Below, piece after piece: positions 35,572 to 44,241 of a DNA stretch of 64,000 nucleotides (position 1 is its first letter; each line of letters starts with the position of its first letter). Both the position numbers and the translations under genes were made by a program. This DNA is from Kingella denitrificans ATCC 33394 (GTDB lineage: Bacteria; Pseudomonadota; Gammaproteobacteria; Burkholderiales; Neisseriaceae). The notes beneath the pieces were generated by a model that worked only from the letters and a program-made list of their open reading frames with translations, did no database searches and was not told the origin of the DNA. Location of the stretch: contig NZ_GL870929.1 in the NCBI RefSeq assembly GCF_000190695.1, forward strand, positions 1,747,200 to 1,811,199, given 5' to 3'.

Positions 35572-36417
35572 TTATTTCATTTGCCGATGCCGTGTGATGA
35601 CCTGAAATTGCGGCCGGAGCTGTGCGGCCAGTTGTTCGGTCAGGTACACGGAACGGTGTTGGCCGCCCGTACAGCCGATGGCGATGGTAACGTAGCTGCG
35701 GCTTTCGTCCTGCATTTTCGGCAGCCATTTGCGCATGAAGCCGGCAATGTCGTGCAGCATTTCCTGCGCCAGCGGCTGGCCGTCCAAGAAACGGATAATC
35801 GGTTCCTGCATGCCGTTGAACGGGCGCAGTTCGGGCTGGTGGTAGGGATTGGGCAGGCTGCGCACGTCGAACACGAAGTCGGCACTCGGCGCGCTGCCGT
35901 ATTTGAAGCCGAACGATTCGATGCTGACCAGCAGGCTGTTGTGTTCCGCATCCAACCATTGCGCAACCCGGTGGCGCAGCTGCTGCGCGGTCAGGTGCGT
36001 CGTGTCCAGACAATAGGCCAGGTTGCGCAGGGGCAGCAGCCATTGGCGTTCGTCTGCCAAACTGTCGTGCAGGCTGCCTGCGCGTTCGTGCGCCAAAGGG
36101 TGGCTGCGGCGCGTTTCGGCAAAGCGGCGCAGCAGGACGTCGTTGTCCGCCTCCAAAAACAGCACGTCCACTTCGTGCCCATCCGCGCGCAGCCGTTCAA
36201 TCAAGCGCACCGCCGTGTCGGTATTCGGCCGCGAACGGATGTCCAGGCTGATGCCCAGTTGCCGCGTTTGCAGGCAGCCTGCACTGTGATAACGCACCAA
36301 ATCGGGTATCAGTTCCAGCGGCAGGTTGTCCACGCAGTAAAAGCCGTGGTCTTCCAAAAGGTTCAACGCCACCGATTTGCCCGAACCGGACAAACCGCTA
36401 ATCAGCACTATCTTCAT
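35572..36417 (-). CDS. rapZ: RNase adapter / nucleotide-binding protein RapZ
   Basis: 281 residues. In E. coli RapZ guides RNase E to the GlmZ small RNA to control glucosamine-6-phosphate synthase. Walker A GLSGSGKS at 8-15; DNLPLELIPDLV and ETRRSHPLA; and the C-terminal RNA-binding domain with VTIAIGCTGGQHRSVYLTEQ, the RapZ signature. It overlaps the end of hprK by 20 bases, so translation is coupled. Partner small RNAs were not identified in this window. Confidence 0.94.
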   Translation of the reverse strand: MKIVLISGLSGSGKSVALNLLEDHGFYCVDNLPLELIPDLVRYHSAGCLQTRQLGISLDIRSRPNTDTAVRLIERLRADGHEVDVLFLEADNDVLLRRFAETRRSHPLAHERAGSLHDSLADERQWLLPLRNLAYCLDTTHLTAQQLRHRVAQWLDAEHNSLLVSIESFGFKYGSAPSADFVFDVRSLPNPYHQPELRPFNGMQEPIIRFLDGQPLAQEMLHDIAGFMRKWLPKMQDESRSYVTIAIGCTGGQHRSVYLTEQLAAQLRPQFQVITRHRQMK

Positions 36418-37372
36418 CGTTTAACTCGCCATCGGGGTCGGGTTTGTTCAACATGGCTTGATGCCGCTCCAAAAATTCCTTGGTGCTGTCTTTACCGCGC
36501 AGTTGCAGGATATAGTTGCGCACCGCCGCCTCCACCAGCACCGCCAAGTTGCGCCCTGCCGCCACGGGCAGCACGACCGAGCGGATTTTCACATTCAGAA
36601 TTTCTTCGTTTTCGGTGCGGATGCTCAAACGGTCCAAGGTTTTCATGTAATCGTCATTGGCCGGCACCAAATGGATAATCAGCTTCAGCACTTTGTTCGG
36701 ACGGATGCTGGTTTCGCCGAACATGTGGCGGATGTTCAACACGCCCACGCCGCGCACTTCCAGAAAATCGCGCAACATGGGCGGGCAGCGGCCTTCCAGC
36801 ACTTCCGGCGCGGTGCGGTGCAGCTCGACCGCATCGTCCGCCACCAGGCTGTGCCCGCGCGAAATCAGCTCCAAGGCCAATTCGCTTTTGCCCAAGCCCG
36901 ATGCGCCCGTGAGCAGCACGCCCACTTCAAACACATCCAGAAACACGCCGTGTTTGATGGTGGACACGGCCAGCATGCGTTGCAGGTAAATCCGCAGCAC
37001 GTCCATCAAATACGGGCTTTCCAGCGCGGAGGTGAGCAGCGGCACATCGTGCGTGTGGCAATAATCGCGCAAACTTTGCGGCACGGGCAGGTTGTTGGCC
37101 ACAATCACCAACGCCATCGGAAAATCGAAAAGCTCGGACAAGCGGGCGGAATGTTCGGCTTGTTCGAGCTTTTCCAAATAGGCCACTTCCGCCACGCCCA
37201 ACACTTGGACTTGGTTATGGTGGATAAAATTCAAATGCCCCACAAGGGCGAGTGCGGGGCGGTCGGCTTCTACGCAGATACGGTTGTCGCTGCCGGCCGT
37301 GCCCGCCGTCCACGACATTTGCAGCTTGCGCTGGTTGTCTTGATAAAGGCGGCGTACCGAAATACTGGGCAT
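36398..37372 (-). CDS. hprK: HPr kinase/phosphorylase
   Basis: Phosphorylates or dephosphorylates HPr at its regulatory serine, linking carbon status to regulation. 324 residues, N-terminal domain about 1-135. Walker A GASGLGKS at 156-163, the HPrK signature LEVRGVGVLNIRHMFGE at about 203-219, and LPVAAGRNLAVLVEAAVRN near the end. The gene lies between ptsN and rapZ with 15 and -20 base spacings, the arrangement seen in Neisseria, where the PTS is regulatory rather than sugar-transporting. Confidence 0.95.
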   Translation of the reverse strand: MPSISVRRLYQDNQRKLQMSWTAGTAGSDNRICVEADRPALALVGHLNFIHHNQVQVLGVAEVAYLEKLEQAEHSARLSELFDFPMALVIVANNLPVPQSLRDYCHTHDVPLLTSALESPYLMDVLRIYLQRMLAVSTIKHGVFLDVFEVGVLLTGASGLGKSELALELISRGHSLVADDAVELHRTAPEVLEGRCPPMLRDFLEVRGVGVLNIRHMFGETSIRPNKVLKLIIHLVPANDDYMKTLDRLSIRTENEEILNVKIRSVVLPVAAGRNLAVLVEAAVRNYILQLRGKDSTKEFLERHQAMLNKPDPDGELNDEDSAD

Positions 37373-37387
37373 GGGCTTCCTTTTGGT

Positions 37388-37837
37388 TTAATCATTGATG
37401 AGCAGGTCGCGCGCGGCGGCGGCATCCTGCGTGCCCAAAAGCGCGTCGCGCACGTTTTTGTCGGCAAAGCGTTCGGCCAGGTGCGACAAAATTTCCAAAT
37501 GTTCGCCTGTGGCCGATTCGGGCACGAGCAGCACGAAGACCAGCGAAACGGGTTTGTTGTCGGGCGCATCGAAATCCACGGCTTCTTTCAGACGCACGAA
37601 CACGCCGCAGGCAGCCTGCACATCAGCATGGCGGCCGTGCGGCATGGCCACGCCGTGCCCCAAGCCGGTCGAACCCAAACGTTCGCGGGCAACCAGGCAG
37701 TCGAACACGTCCGATTGCGGCAGTCCGACCTGCTCGTGCAGCAGTTGCGCTACTTGTTCAAAGAGGCGTTTCTTGCTGCTGGCTTCCATGTCCAGCACCA
37801 CGCGGGACAAAGGGAGGATTTCGCTGATGGCTTTCAT
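37388..37837 (-). CDS. ptsN: PTS IIA-like nitrogen regulatory protein PtsN
   Basis: 149-residue EIIA-Ntr domain that accepts phosphate from NPr/HPr and regulates by protein contact. The start is the ATG at 37837 (MKAISEILPLSRVVLDMEAS); the upstream part of the frame is not conserved. The phosphorylated histidine is His67 in HGVAMPHGRH. FVLLVPESATGEHLEILSHL is the conserved second half. First gene of ptsN-hprK-rapZ. Confidence 0.93.
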   Translation of the reverse strand: MKAISEILPLSRVVLDMEASSKKRLFEQVAQLLHEQVGLPQSDVFDCLVARERLGSTGLGHGVAMPHGRHADVQAACGVFVRLKEAVDFDAPDNKPVSLVFVLLVPESATGEHLEILSHLAERFADKNVRDALLGTQDAAAARDLLIND

Positions 37838-37981
37838 AAAAGTGTGTATATTTGTAAATGGATTGGGCGCGGATTTTAACGCTTGCTTACGTTTGCGACA
37901 ATCTTTTTGGGCGAAATATCCGTGTAAAGACGGCAAACTTGTTTTGAATCAAAAGTGTGTGAAATAGGGCTTGGCAACTGA

Positions 37982-38019
37982 AAGCAGCCTGCACGCTGAA
38001 AACCTTGTGCAGGCTGCTT
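37982..38019. repeat. Inverted uptake-sequence pair between ptsN and cspA
   Basis: Copies at 37982-37993 and 38008-38019 with a 14-base loop, then a variant TGCAGGCTGCCT at 38051 with a T-run, likely part of the cspA terminator. Confidence 0.65.
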
Positions 38020-38081
38020 TTTTGCGCCGTAAATAACAAAAGACAGCCGTTGCAGGCTGCCTTTTTTAAAGGCCGGCAATA

Positions 38082-38285
38082 TTATGCCGCTTGGATGTTT
38101 GAGGCTTGTTTACCTTTAGGGCCGGTGGTAACATCGAAAGAGACTTTTTGGCCTTCTTTCAAAGTTTTGAAGCCTTCCATGTTGATTGCAGAGAAGTGTG
38201 CGAACAAATCTTCGCCGCCTTCGTCAGGGGTAATAAAGCCGAAGCCTTTAGCGTCGTTGAACCATTTAACAATACCAGTTGCCAT
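38082..38285 (-). CDS. cspA: Cold-shock domain protein
   Basis: 67-residue OB-fold protein that binds single-stranded RNA and DNA. The RNP motifs KGFGFI (about 13-18) and DLFAHFS (about 27-33) are intact, and the start MATGIVKWFNDAKGFGFITP is canonical. The promoter at 38387-38415 would give a leader of about 100 bases, as in cold-shock genes whose leader controls translation. It diverges from clpS. The family symbol is used loosely; the paralogue number cannot be told. Confidence 0.93.
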   Translation of the reverse strand: MATGIVKWFNDAKGFGFITPDEGGEDLFAHFSAINMEGFKTLKEGQKVSFDVTTGPKGKQASNIQAA

Positions 38286-38386
38286 AGAGTGTTACTTTCT
38301 TAAGGATAAAAATGAAAAAACAGCGAAAGTAATACAACTCTTGCACAGGTATCCAGCTCATGTTTACCTGTCTTTCGCCGACTTCT

Positions 38387-38415
38387 GTTTTACCTATTTT
38401 AACAAAATCCGTCAA
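38387..38415 (-). promoter_or_regulatory. Candidate cspA promoter
   Basis: On the minus strand TTGACG (38410-38415), a 17-base spacer and TAAAAC (38387-38392). It leaves a long leader before the cspA start. Confidence 0.5.
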
Positions 38416-38479
38416 GTTTTATTTGGGTGGAAGCATAAAATTTCATTAAAATAGTCAAAAACACAACAGAAATTTCTTT

Positions 38480-38782
38480 ATGAGCCAAAAAACCGAAAAA
38501 ATTATCCAACGTCAAAAATTGACACCGCCAAAGCGCTATGCTGTTGTGCTTTTGAACGACCATTATACGCCGATGGATTTTGTGGTTGCCGTTTTAACTG
38601 AAATATTTGCTCTAAATCATGAAAAAGCGGTGGCCGTGATGTTGCAAATACACCACGAAGGCAGCGGCGTGTGCGGCGTATATACGCGTGATATTGCCGA
38701 AACCAAGCGGCAGCAGGTCTTGCAGGCAGCCGATGAGGCAGGGCATCCGTTAATGTGTATTGTGCAGGAGGCGCAGTCATGA
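38480..38782 (+). CDS. clpS: ClpAP adaptor protein ClpS
   Basis: 100 residues. Delivers N-degron proteins to ClpAP. The N-degron pocket is in VVLLNDHYTPMDFVVAVLTE (about 22-41), with the following EIFALNHEKAVAVMLQIHHEG and CGVYTRDIAETK typical of ClpS. The stop codon overlaps the clpA start (ATGA), so the two are translationally coupled. Confidence 0.95.
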   Translation: MSQKTEKIIQRQKLTPPKRYAVVLLNDHYTPMDFVVAVLTEIFALNHEKAVAVMLQIHHEGSGVCGVYTRDIAETKRQQVLQAADEAGHPLMCIVQEAQS

Positions 38783-41043
38783 TTTCCCCGCAATTGGAAC
38801 CGATTTTGCAGATGATGTATGAAGATGCCCGCTTGGCGCGTTACGAGCTGGTAGGTTTGGAACATCTGCTGCTGGCTTTGGTCCAGGGCGATTCTGCGGT
38901 GGCGGAATTGTTGCAGGACCAGGGCGTGGATTTGGCGTTGCTGCTGATGCAGTTGCGCGAAAGCATTGCCGAAAACACGCCGGTGTATCCGCGCGGATTG
39001 GCGGACCATCAAATCGACCCGCAGCCGACATTGGGCTTCCAGCGCGTGGTGCAGCGGGCGATGATTCATGTGCAGCAATCATCGCAGGACGAAGTGCAGC
39101 CTGCCGATTTGCTGCCCGCCATTTTGCAGGAGGAAGACAGCCCTGCCGCGTATTTGTTGCAACTGCACGGCATACAGCGCAAAAATCTGTTGAAAGAAAT
39201 GTCGCACGGCAAAAAAAGCAGCCTGCACTTTTCCGCCGAACAGGAAGAGCCCGATTCGTTGGCAGACGAACCGTTGGCGGCCTATACCGTGAATCTGAAC
39301 GAAGAAGTGCGTGCGGGGCGTATCGACCCGTTAATCGGGCGGCAGGCGGAAATGGAGCGCGTGTTGCAGATTTTGTGTCGCCGCCGCAAAAACAACCCGC
39401 TGTTGGTGGGCGAGGCCGGTGTTGGCAAAACCGCGCTGGCAGAAGGTTTGGCTTATTTAATCGAGCAGGGCGAAGTGCCGGAAGTGCTGGCCAATGCCAC
39501 TGTGTTTGCGCTGGATATGGGCGCGCTGCTGGCAGGGGCGAAATATCGGGGCGATTTTGAAGCGCGGCTCAAAGCCGTGTTGAAAGAACTGGCCGCCGTG
39601 CCCGATGCGGTGCTGTTTGTCGATGAAATCCACACGATTATCGGCGCGGGCAGCGCGCAGGGCAGCACCATGGACGCGGGCAACCTGCTCAAACCGGCGT
39701 TGGCCAAGGGGCAGCTGCGTTGCATCGGCGCGACCACTTACGAAGAATACCGCACCATTTTCAGCAAAGACCACGCATTGAGCCGCCGTTTCCAGAAAAT
39801 CGACATCGCCGAGCCCAGCGTGGCGGAAACGGTGCAGATTCTGCAAGGCTTGCGCCCGATGTTCGAGCAGCACCACGGCGTGGCATACGGCGACGACGCG
39901 TTTCAGGCGGCGGCGGAATTGTCGGCGAAATACATCAACGAACGTTTCCTGCCCGACAAGGCGATTGATATTATTGACGAAGCGGGTGCGGCGCAGCAGA
40001 TAAAGCAGCCTGCACAACGGTTGGCGCACATTGATAAAGGCGAAATCGAGCGTATTATCGCCAAAGTGGCGCGCATTCCCGAAACCACCGTGTCGCACGA
40101 CGACAAACAGGCGTTGAAAACCCTGTCCGATACGCTGAAACGCCAGATTTTCGGACAAGATGCGGCGATTGACGTGCTGGTGTCCGCCGTGAAAATGGCG
40201 CGCTCCGGATTGGGCCAGCCCGACAAGCCGATGGGCTGCTTCCTGTTTTCAGGCCCCACCGGCGTGGGCAAAACCGAAGTGGCGAAGCAGTTGGCGCAGG
40301 CCTTGGGCATATCACTGCAACGCTTTGATATGTCGGAATATATGGAGCCGCACGCCGTGGCACGGCTGATTGGCGCGCCGCCCGGCTATGTGGGCTACGA
40401 ACAGGGCGGGCTGCTGACCGAAGCGGTGAACAAACATCCGCATTGCGTGCTGCTGCTGGACGAAATCGAAAAAGCACACCGCGATATTTACAACGTGCTG
40501 CTGCAAGTGATGGACGCCGGCCGCCTGACCGACAACACCGGCCGCAGCGCGGATTTCCGCAACACCATCATCATTATGACGACCAATGCGGGCGCAGAGG
40601 CTTTGAGCCGCCCCACCTTCGGCTTCACTTCGCAACGCGAACGCGGCGACGAAATGGCCGACATCAAAAAACAATTCACGCCCGAATTCCGCAACCGTTT
40701 GGACGCCGTTGTGCCGTTTGCGCCGCTGTCGGGCGATATGGTGGACAAGGTGGTGGACAAATTTTTGGCGCAGCTGGCCGCACAGTTGGCCGAGAAAAAA
40801 GTGCAGGCTGCTTTCGGCGATGCGCTGCGGCGGCATTTGGCGCAAAAAGGCTTCGACCCGCAAATGGGCGCACGGCCGCTGCACCGCGTGATTCAGGAAG
40901 TCGTGCGCAAACCGTTGGCCGACGAACTGCTCTTCGGGCGGCTGACGGAGGGCGGCAGCGTGTGGCTGGATTGGGACGGCAAAGCGCAGCAGACGAAATT
41001 GTCGTTCAGAAAACCGCGCGCGAAAAAAACGGCGGCGGCATGA
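38779..41043 (+). CDS. clpA: ATP-dependent Clp protease ATP-binding subunit ClpA
   Basis: AAA+ unfoldase that feeds ClpP. 754 residues from the ATG at 38779, which overlaps the clpS stop and has GGAGG 10 bases upstream; an earlier in-frame ATG within clpS is less likely. N-domain about 1-145, Walker A GEAGVGKT in NBD1 and GPTGVGKTE in NBD2, with GYVGYEQGG pore loop. There is no long middle coiled domain, separating it from ClpB. Three exact uptake sequences are in frame: SSLH in the N-domain linker, KQPA between NBD1 and NBD2, and VQAAF in the C-terminal small domain. Confidence 0.95.
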   Translation: MISPQLEPILQMMYEDARLARYELVGLEHLLLALVQGDSAVAELLQDQGVDLALLLMQLRESIAENTPVYPRGLADHQIDPQPTLGFQRVVQRAMIHVQQSSQDEVQPADLLPAILQEEDSPAAYLLQLHGIQRKNLLKEMSHGKKSSLHFSAEQEEPDSLADEPLAAYTVNLNEEVRAGRIDPLIGRQAEMERVLQILCRRRKNNPLLVGEAGVGKTALAEGLAYLIEQGEVPEVLANATVFALDMGALLAGAKYRGDFEARLKAVLKELAAVPDAVLFVDEIHTIIGAGSAQGSTMDAGNLLKPALAKGQLRCIGATTYEEYRTIFSKDHALSRRFQKIDIAEPSVAETVQILQGLRPMFEQHHGVAYGDDAFQAAAELSAKYINERFLPDKAIDIIDEAGAAQQIKQPAQRLAHIDKGEIERIIAKVARIPETTVSHDDKQALKTLSDTLKRQIFGQDAAIDVLVSAVKMARSGLGQPDKPMGCFLFSGPTGVGKTEVAKQLAQALGISLQRFDMSEYMEPHAVARLIGAPPGYVGYEQGGLLTEAVNKHPHCVLLLDEIEKAHRDIYNVLLQVMDAGRLTDNTGRSADFRNTIIIMTTNAGAEALSRPTFGFTSQRERGDEMADIKKQFTPEFRNRLDAVVPFAPLSGDMVDKVVDKFLAQLAAQLAEKKVQAAFGDALRRHLAQKGFDPQMGARPLHRVIQEVVRKPLADELLFGRLTEGGSVWLDWDGKAQQTKLSFRKPRAKKTAAA

Positions 41044-41047
41044 AAAG

Positions 41048-41089
41048 TGCAGGCTGCTTTGGGGTGAGCCGAAAAGCAGCCTGCACTTT
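41048..41089 (+). terminator. Uptake-sequence terminator after clpA
   Basis: Inverted 12-mers at 41048-41059 and 41074-41085, starting 4 bases after the clpA stop. Confidence 0.78.
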
Positions 41090-41183
41090 ATAAAACAGAG
41101 TATCCTTATGTTGATGGAACAGCCGCCCGCCGCCCATTGGCATTACCGATTTACCCGACCAACCAACCGACCAGGAGGCCGTT

Positions 41184-41639
41184 ATGAACACGAAAATACT
41201 TTCTGCCATCGCCGCACTGATGATGGCCGCAGCCGCCCCAGCCGCGCAACACGGCATGGAACACGCAGGCACGCAGTCCAAGCAGCCTGCACCCGTAACA
41301 CATCCTTTGCACGGCGACTGGCAGGTGCGCCGTATCCAGGCCGCAGCACCCGCCGCCCCGCTGACGGTCAGCATCCGCGCCGACGGCCGTTTGACCGTTC
41401 GCGGCGGCTGCAACGGCCTATCCGTCAACTACCGCATTTCAGGACGCCGACTGCATTTGTCGCACGCCATGTCCACGCTCATGGCCTGTCCGGACGAATC
41501 GTTAATGCAGGCGGACGACCAAATCGGCCGCGCATTGCGCCAAACCGCCGGCTACCGTATCAGCGGGAAAACGCTGTGGCTGCTGGACGGGCGCGGCAGA
41601 AAGCTGATTGAAACGCAAAAGCAGCCTGCACAGGATTGA
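41184..41639 (+). CDS. META-domain (HslJ-like) secreted protein
   Basis: 151 residues with a signal peptide (about 1-22). The META domain is recognised by LTVRGGCNGLSVNYRISG (about 71-88) and the STLMACP motif (about 98-104), with the two cysteines placed to form a disulfide. HslJ-like proteins are outer-membrane or periplasmic and linked to heat or novobiocin resistance, though their molecular function is unclear. Two exact uptake sequences are read as KQPA, one just after the signal peptide and one at the very C-terminus (KQPAQD), both in dispensable tails. Confidence 0.85.
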   Translation: MNTKILSAIAALMMAAAAPAAQHGMEHAGTQSKQPAPVTHPLHGDWQVRRIQAAAPAAPLTVSIRADGRLTVRGGCNGLSVNYRISGRRLHLSHAMSTLMACPDESLMQADDQIGRALRQTAGYRISGKTLWLLDGRGRKLIETQKQPAQD

Positions 41640-41657
41640 CGGCAGGCAAAAACAAAA

Positions 41658-41699
41658 TGCAGGCTGCTTTTGAATGGCCCTAAAAGCAGCCTGCACATT
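41658..41699 (+). terminator. Uptake-sequence terminator after the META gene
   Basis: Inverted 12-mers at 41658-41669 and 41684-41695. Confidence 0.72.
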
Positions 41700-41798
41700 T
41701 TCCGACAACCCAACCCCCAATCCGCGTTAAAATAGCGCGGATTGGGTTTGTTTTTGATACGGCCCGCAACTTTTTATGAGCGATTCAGGACACACATC

Positions 41799-43157
41799 AT
41801 GAAAAAATCCCCCGAATTATTACTCCCCGCCGGCGGCCTCGAACGCATGCAGACCGCCTTCGATTTCGGCGCCGATGCCGTGTATGCCGGCAGCCCGCGC
41901 TACTCCCTGCGCGCCCGCAACAACGAATTTGCCAAACTGGACGTGCTGCAACAAGGCATCAGCGAAGCCCACGCGCGCGGCAAAAAATTCTACCTCACCG
42001 TGAACACCCTGCCGCACAACAGCAAGCTCAAAACCTTCCACGCCGACATGCAGCCCCTCATCGCCATGAAACCCGACGCACTCATCATGGCAGATCCTGG
42101 CCTGATTATGGAAGTGCGTGACAAATACCCCGACATGCCCGTGCACCTGTCCGTGCAGGCCAACACCACCAACTATTGGGGTGTGAAATTCTGGCAAAAC
42201 ATCGGCATGGAACGCATCATCCTGTCGCGCGAATTGAGCATGGACGAAATCGCCGAAATCCGCCAAGAATGCCCCGACATCGAACTGGAAGTGTTCGTGC
42301 ACGGCGCATTGTGCATCGCCTATTCCGGCCGCTGCCTGCTCTCCGGCTACTTCAACCACCGCGACCCCAACCAAGGCACCTGCACCAACTCCTGCCGCTG
42401 GGACTACAAAGTCCACGACACCGAAACGGACGACATGGGCGACGTGAAATCATTGAGCGGTTTCAATTTTCAGGCCGCCCAAGAAGAAGCCAACGCCGCC
42501 TTTGAAGGCATCAACGGCCAGCAGCGCCACCCCGCCGCCAACAAAGTCTTCCTGATTGAAGAGAGCAACCGCCCCGGCGAACTCATGCCGATTATGGAAG
42601 ACGAACACGGCACCTATATCATGAATTCCAAAGACCTGCGCGCCATCGAACAAGTCGCCAAGCTCGCCGAAATCGGCGTGGACAGCCTGAAAGTGGAAGG
42701 CCGCACCAAATCCGTGTATTACGTCGCCCGCGTCGCCCAGTCCTACCGCAAAGCGATTGACGATGCCGTGGCTGGTCGCCCCTTCGATTACAGCCTGCTC
42801 GCCGAGCTGGAAGGCCTGGCCAACCGCGGCTATACCAGCGGCTTTTTGGAACGCCACCAAACGCAGGAATACCAAAACTACCTCTACGGCCACTCCATCG
42901 CCAAGCAGAGCCAGTTTGTCGGCCAAATCAGCGCGGTGGACGAAAACGGCTGGGCAACCATTGACGTGAAAAACCGCTTTGCATTGGGCGACACGCTGGA
43001 AATCATCCACCCGAAAGGCAACCAGCTCATCGTCCTGTCCGAAATGAAGCGCAAAGGCGAAAACGTGGACGCCGCGCCCGGCAACGGCATCCAAGTGCAG
43101 ATTCCGAATATGCACGGACGGGAGAAAGCGCTGGTGGCGCGGGTGATTCAATCGTAA
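41799..43157 (+). CDS. trhP: tRNA hydroxylation protein TrhP (YegQ), U32 peptidase family
   Basis: 452 residues from MKKSPELLLPAGGLERMQTA, matching E. coli YegQ/TrhP, which makes 5-hydroxyuridine at wobble position 34 of tRNAs from prephenate. The U32 signature is ELEVFVHGALCIAYSGRCLL (about 162-181), followed by GTCTNSCRWDY; the conserved cysteines here are thought to bind an iron-sulfur cluster. KVEGRTKSVYYVARVAQSYR is also typical. The start inside the longer frame is chosen by family length. Older annotation as a collagenase-like protease is misleading. Confidence 0.9.
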   Translation: MKKSPELLLPAGGLERMQTAFDFGADAVYAGSPRYSLRARNNEFAKLDVLQQGISEAHARGKKFYLTVNTLPHNSKLKTFHADMQPLIAMKPDALIMADPGLIMEVRDKYPDMPVHLSVQANTTNYWGVKFWQNIGMERIILSRELSMDEIAEIRQECPDIELEVFVHGALCIAYSGRCLLSGYFNHRDPNQGTCTNSCRWDYKVHDTETDDMGDVKSLSGFNFQAAQEEANAAFEGINGQQRHPAANKVFLIEESNRPGELMPIMEDEHGTYIMNSKDLRAIEQVAKLAEIGVDSLKVEGRTKSVYYVARVAQSYRKAIDDAVAGRPFDYSLLAELEGLANRGYTSGFLERHQTQEYQNYLYGHSIAKQSQFVGQISAVDENGWATIDVKNRFALGDTLEIIHPKGNQLIVLSEMKRKGENVDAAPGNGIQVQIPNMHGREKALVARVIQS

Positions 43158-43167
43158 CGGCAAGGGT

Positions 43168-43206
43168 GCAGGCTGCTTTTTGGAATTCGGAAAGCAGCCT
43201 GCACGT
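43168..43206 (+). terminator. Uptake-sequence terminator after trhP
   Basis: Inverted 12-mers at 43168-43179 and 43193-43204; a palindromic AGGCTGCCTGAA variant follows at 43224. Confidence 0.75.
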
Positions 43207-43294
43207 TAAAAAATACACGTTTCAGGCTGCCTGAAACGCATCGGTATCAATAATCGGTATTCCGTATAACCTGCTTATTAATTAAAGGATTTCT

Positions 43295-44047
43295 ATGCTA
43301 AAACCAACTATCCGGCTTTTCGCCCTTATCGCATCCTGTGCCGCTGCTTTGCCGGCCTTTGCCCAAACCTGTGCCCAGGCAGATGCCAAACTCGCCCAAA
43401 GCTATCGTGAGATGAAACAATACGGCAATTACAGCGGTACGCCCAATCCGGCCAAGCGGAAACATGCCGCACGCACATTTGAGACCGTCCTTAAAAACTA
43501 TTTGCGCCGCGCCGATTCGGAACGCTGCCCTTTCCATGCCGCAAAGGAAGAGGGATTGGGCGATACCGGCACGGTCGGCACTATGCGGGCTTTTTCATGG
43601 GACGCCCAAAACAGCGGCACATTGCATCACGAACTCACCCTAATCCGATTTAAAGACGCACACGGCAGGGTTCGTTTTCACAGGAAGGAATACGGTTCAG
43701 TCGATCAGGTTTTGACAGATACACTCAAAGGCCGCCGCGTTTATCTGTTGATTGGCAGTCTCCAAACGAGCAGTGCGCGAATCGTGCGTTCTGCCGCATG
43801 GCACGAAATCCGCGGCAGCCGTTTGGTGCCTGTGGAACTGTTTGCACTCGACAAGCCTTCCTATTTTGTGAATTACGAATACAACTTTAACGTGGGTGCG
43901 GATGTGGGCCGGCGCGGCTATTTTCACTACGACCCCATCACACGCACTTTCGACCACCCTGTTGTTAAGGATGATGTTATCCAACCGCAGCGTATGTTTT
44001 ACCGTTTTGACGGACGGAAATTTGTCCGTACCGGATTGAAACCGTAA
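43295..44047 (+). CDS. Hypothetical secreted protein
   Basis: 250 residues with a signal peptide (MLKPTIRLFALIASCAAALP, cleaved near AFA-QT). Three cysteines lie in or near the mature N-terminal third (TCAQAD, RCPFHA). The rest is beta-rich with aromatic clusters (SYFVNYEYNFNVGADVG, HYDPITRTFDHPVV). No family recognised. An AAAGGA site lies before the ATG, and the gene is not obviously in an operon. Confidence 0.65.
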   Translation: MLKPTIRLFALIASCAAALPAFAQTCAQADAKLAQSYREMKQYGNYSGTPNPAKRKHAARTFETVLKNYLRRADSERCPFHAAKEEGLGDTGTVGTMRAFSWDAQNSGTLHHELTLIRFKDAHGRVRFHRKEYGSVDQVLTDTLKGRRVYLLIGSLQTSSARIVRSAAWHEIRGSRLVPVELFALDKPSYFVNYEYNFNVGADVGRRGYFHYDPITRTFDHPVVKDDVIQPQRMFYRFDGRKFVRTGLKP

Positions 44048-44241
44048 ATCTTAAAGTTTGCGGGGTGGCATTCTTTGCCTGAGCGTTTTATATGGCGGAT
44101 TAAAATAACAATGGGGTAGGGCGGCGGGATTTGGAGCGGGCAGGCAGTATGCCAAGGGGGTTGATGCAGCCGTAACGCACACACGCGGTTCTAACCCTGT
44201 TGGAATCCGCACTTTCAGGCTGCCTGAAAAACGAAAGATAC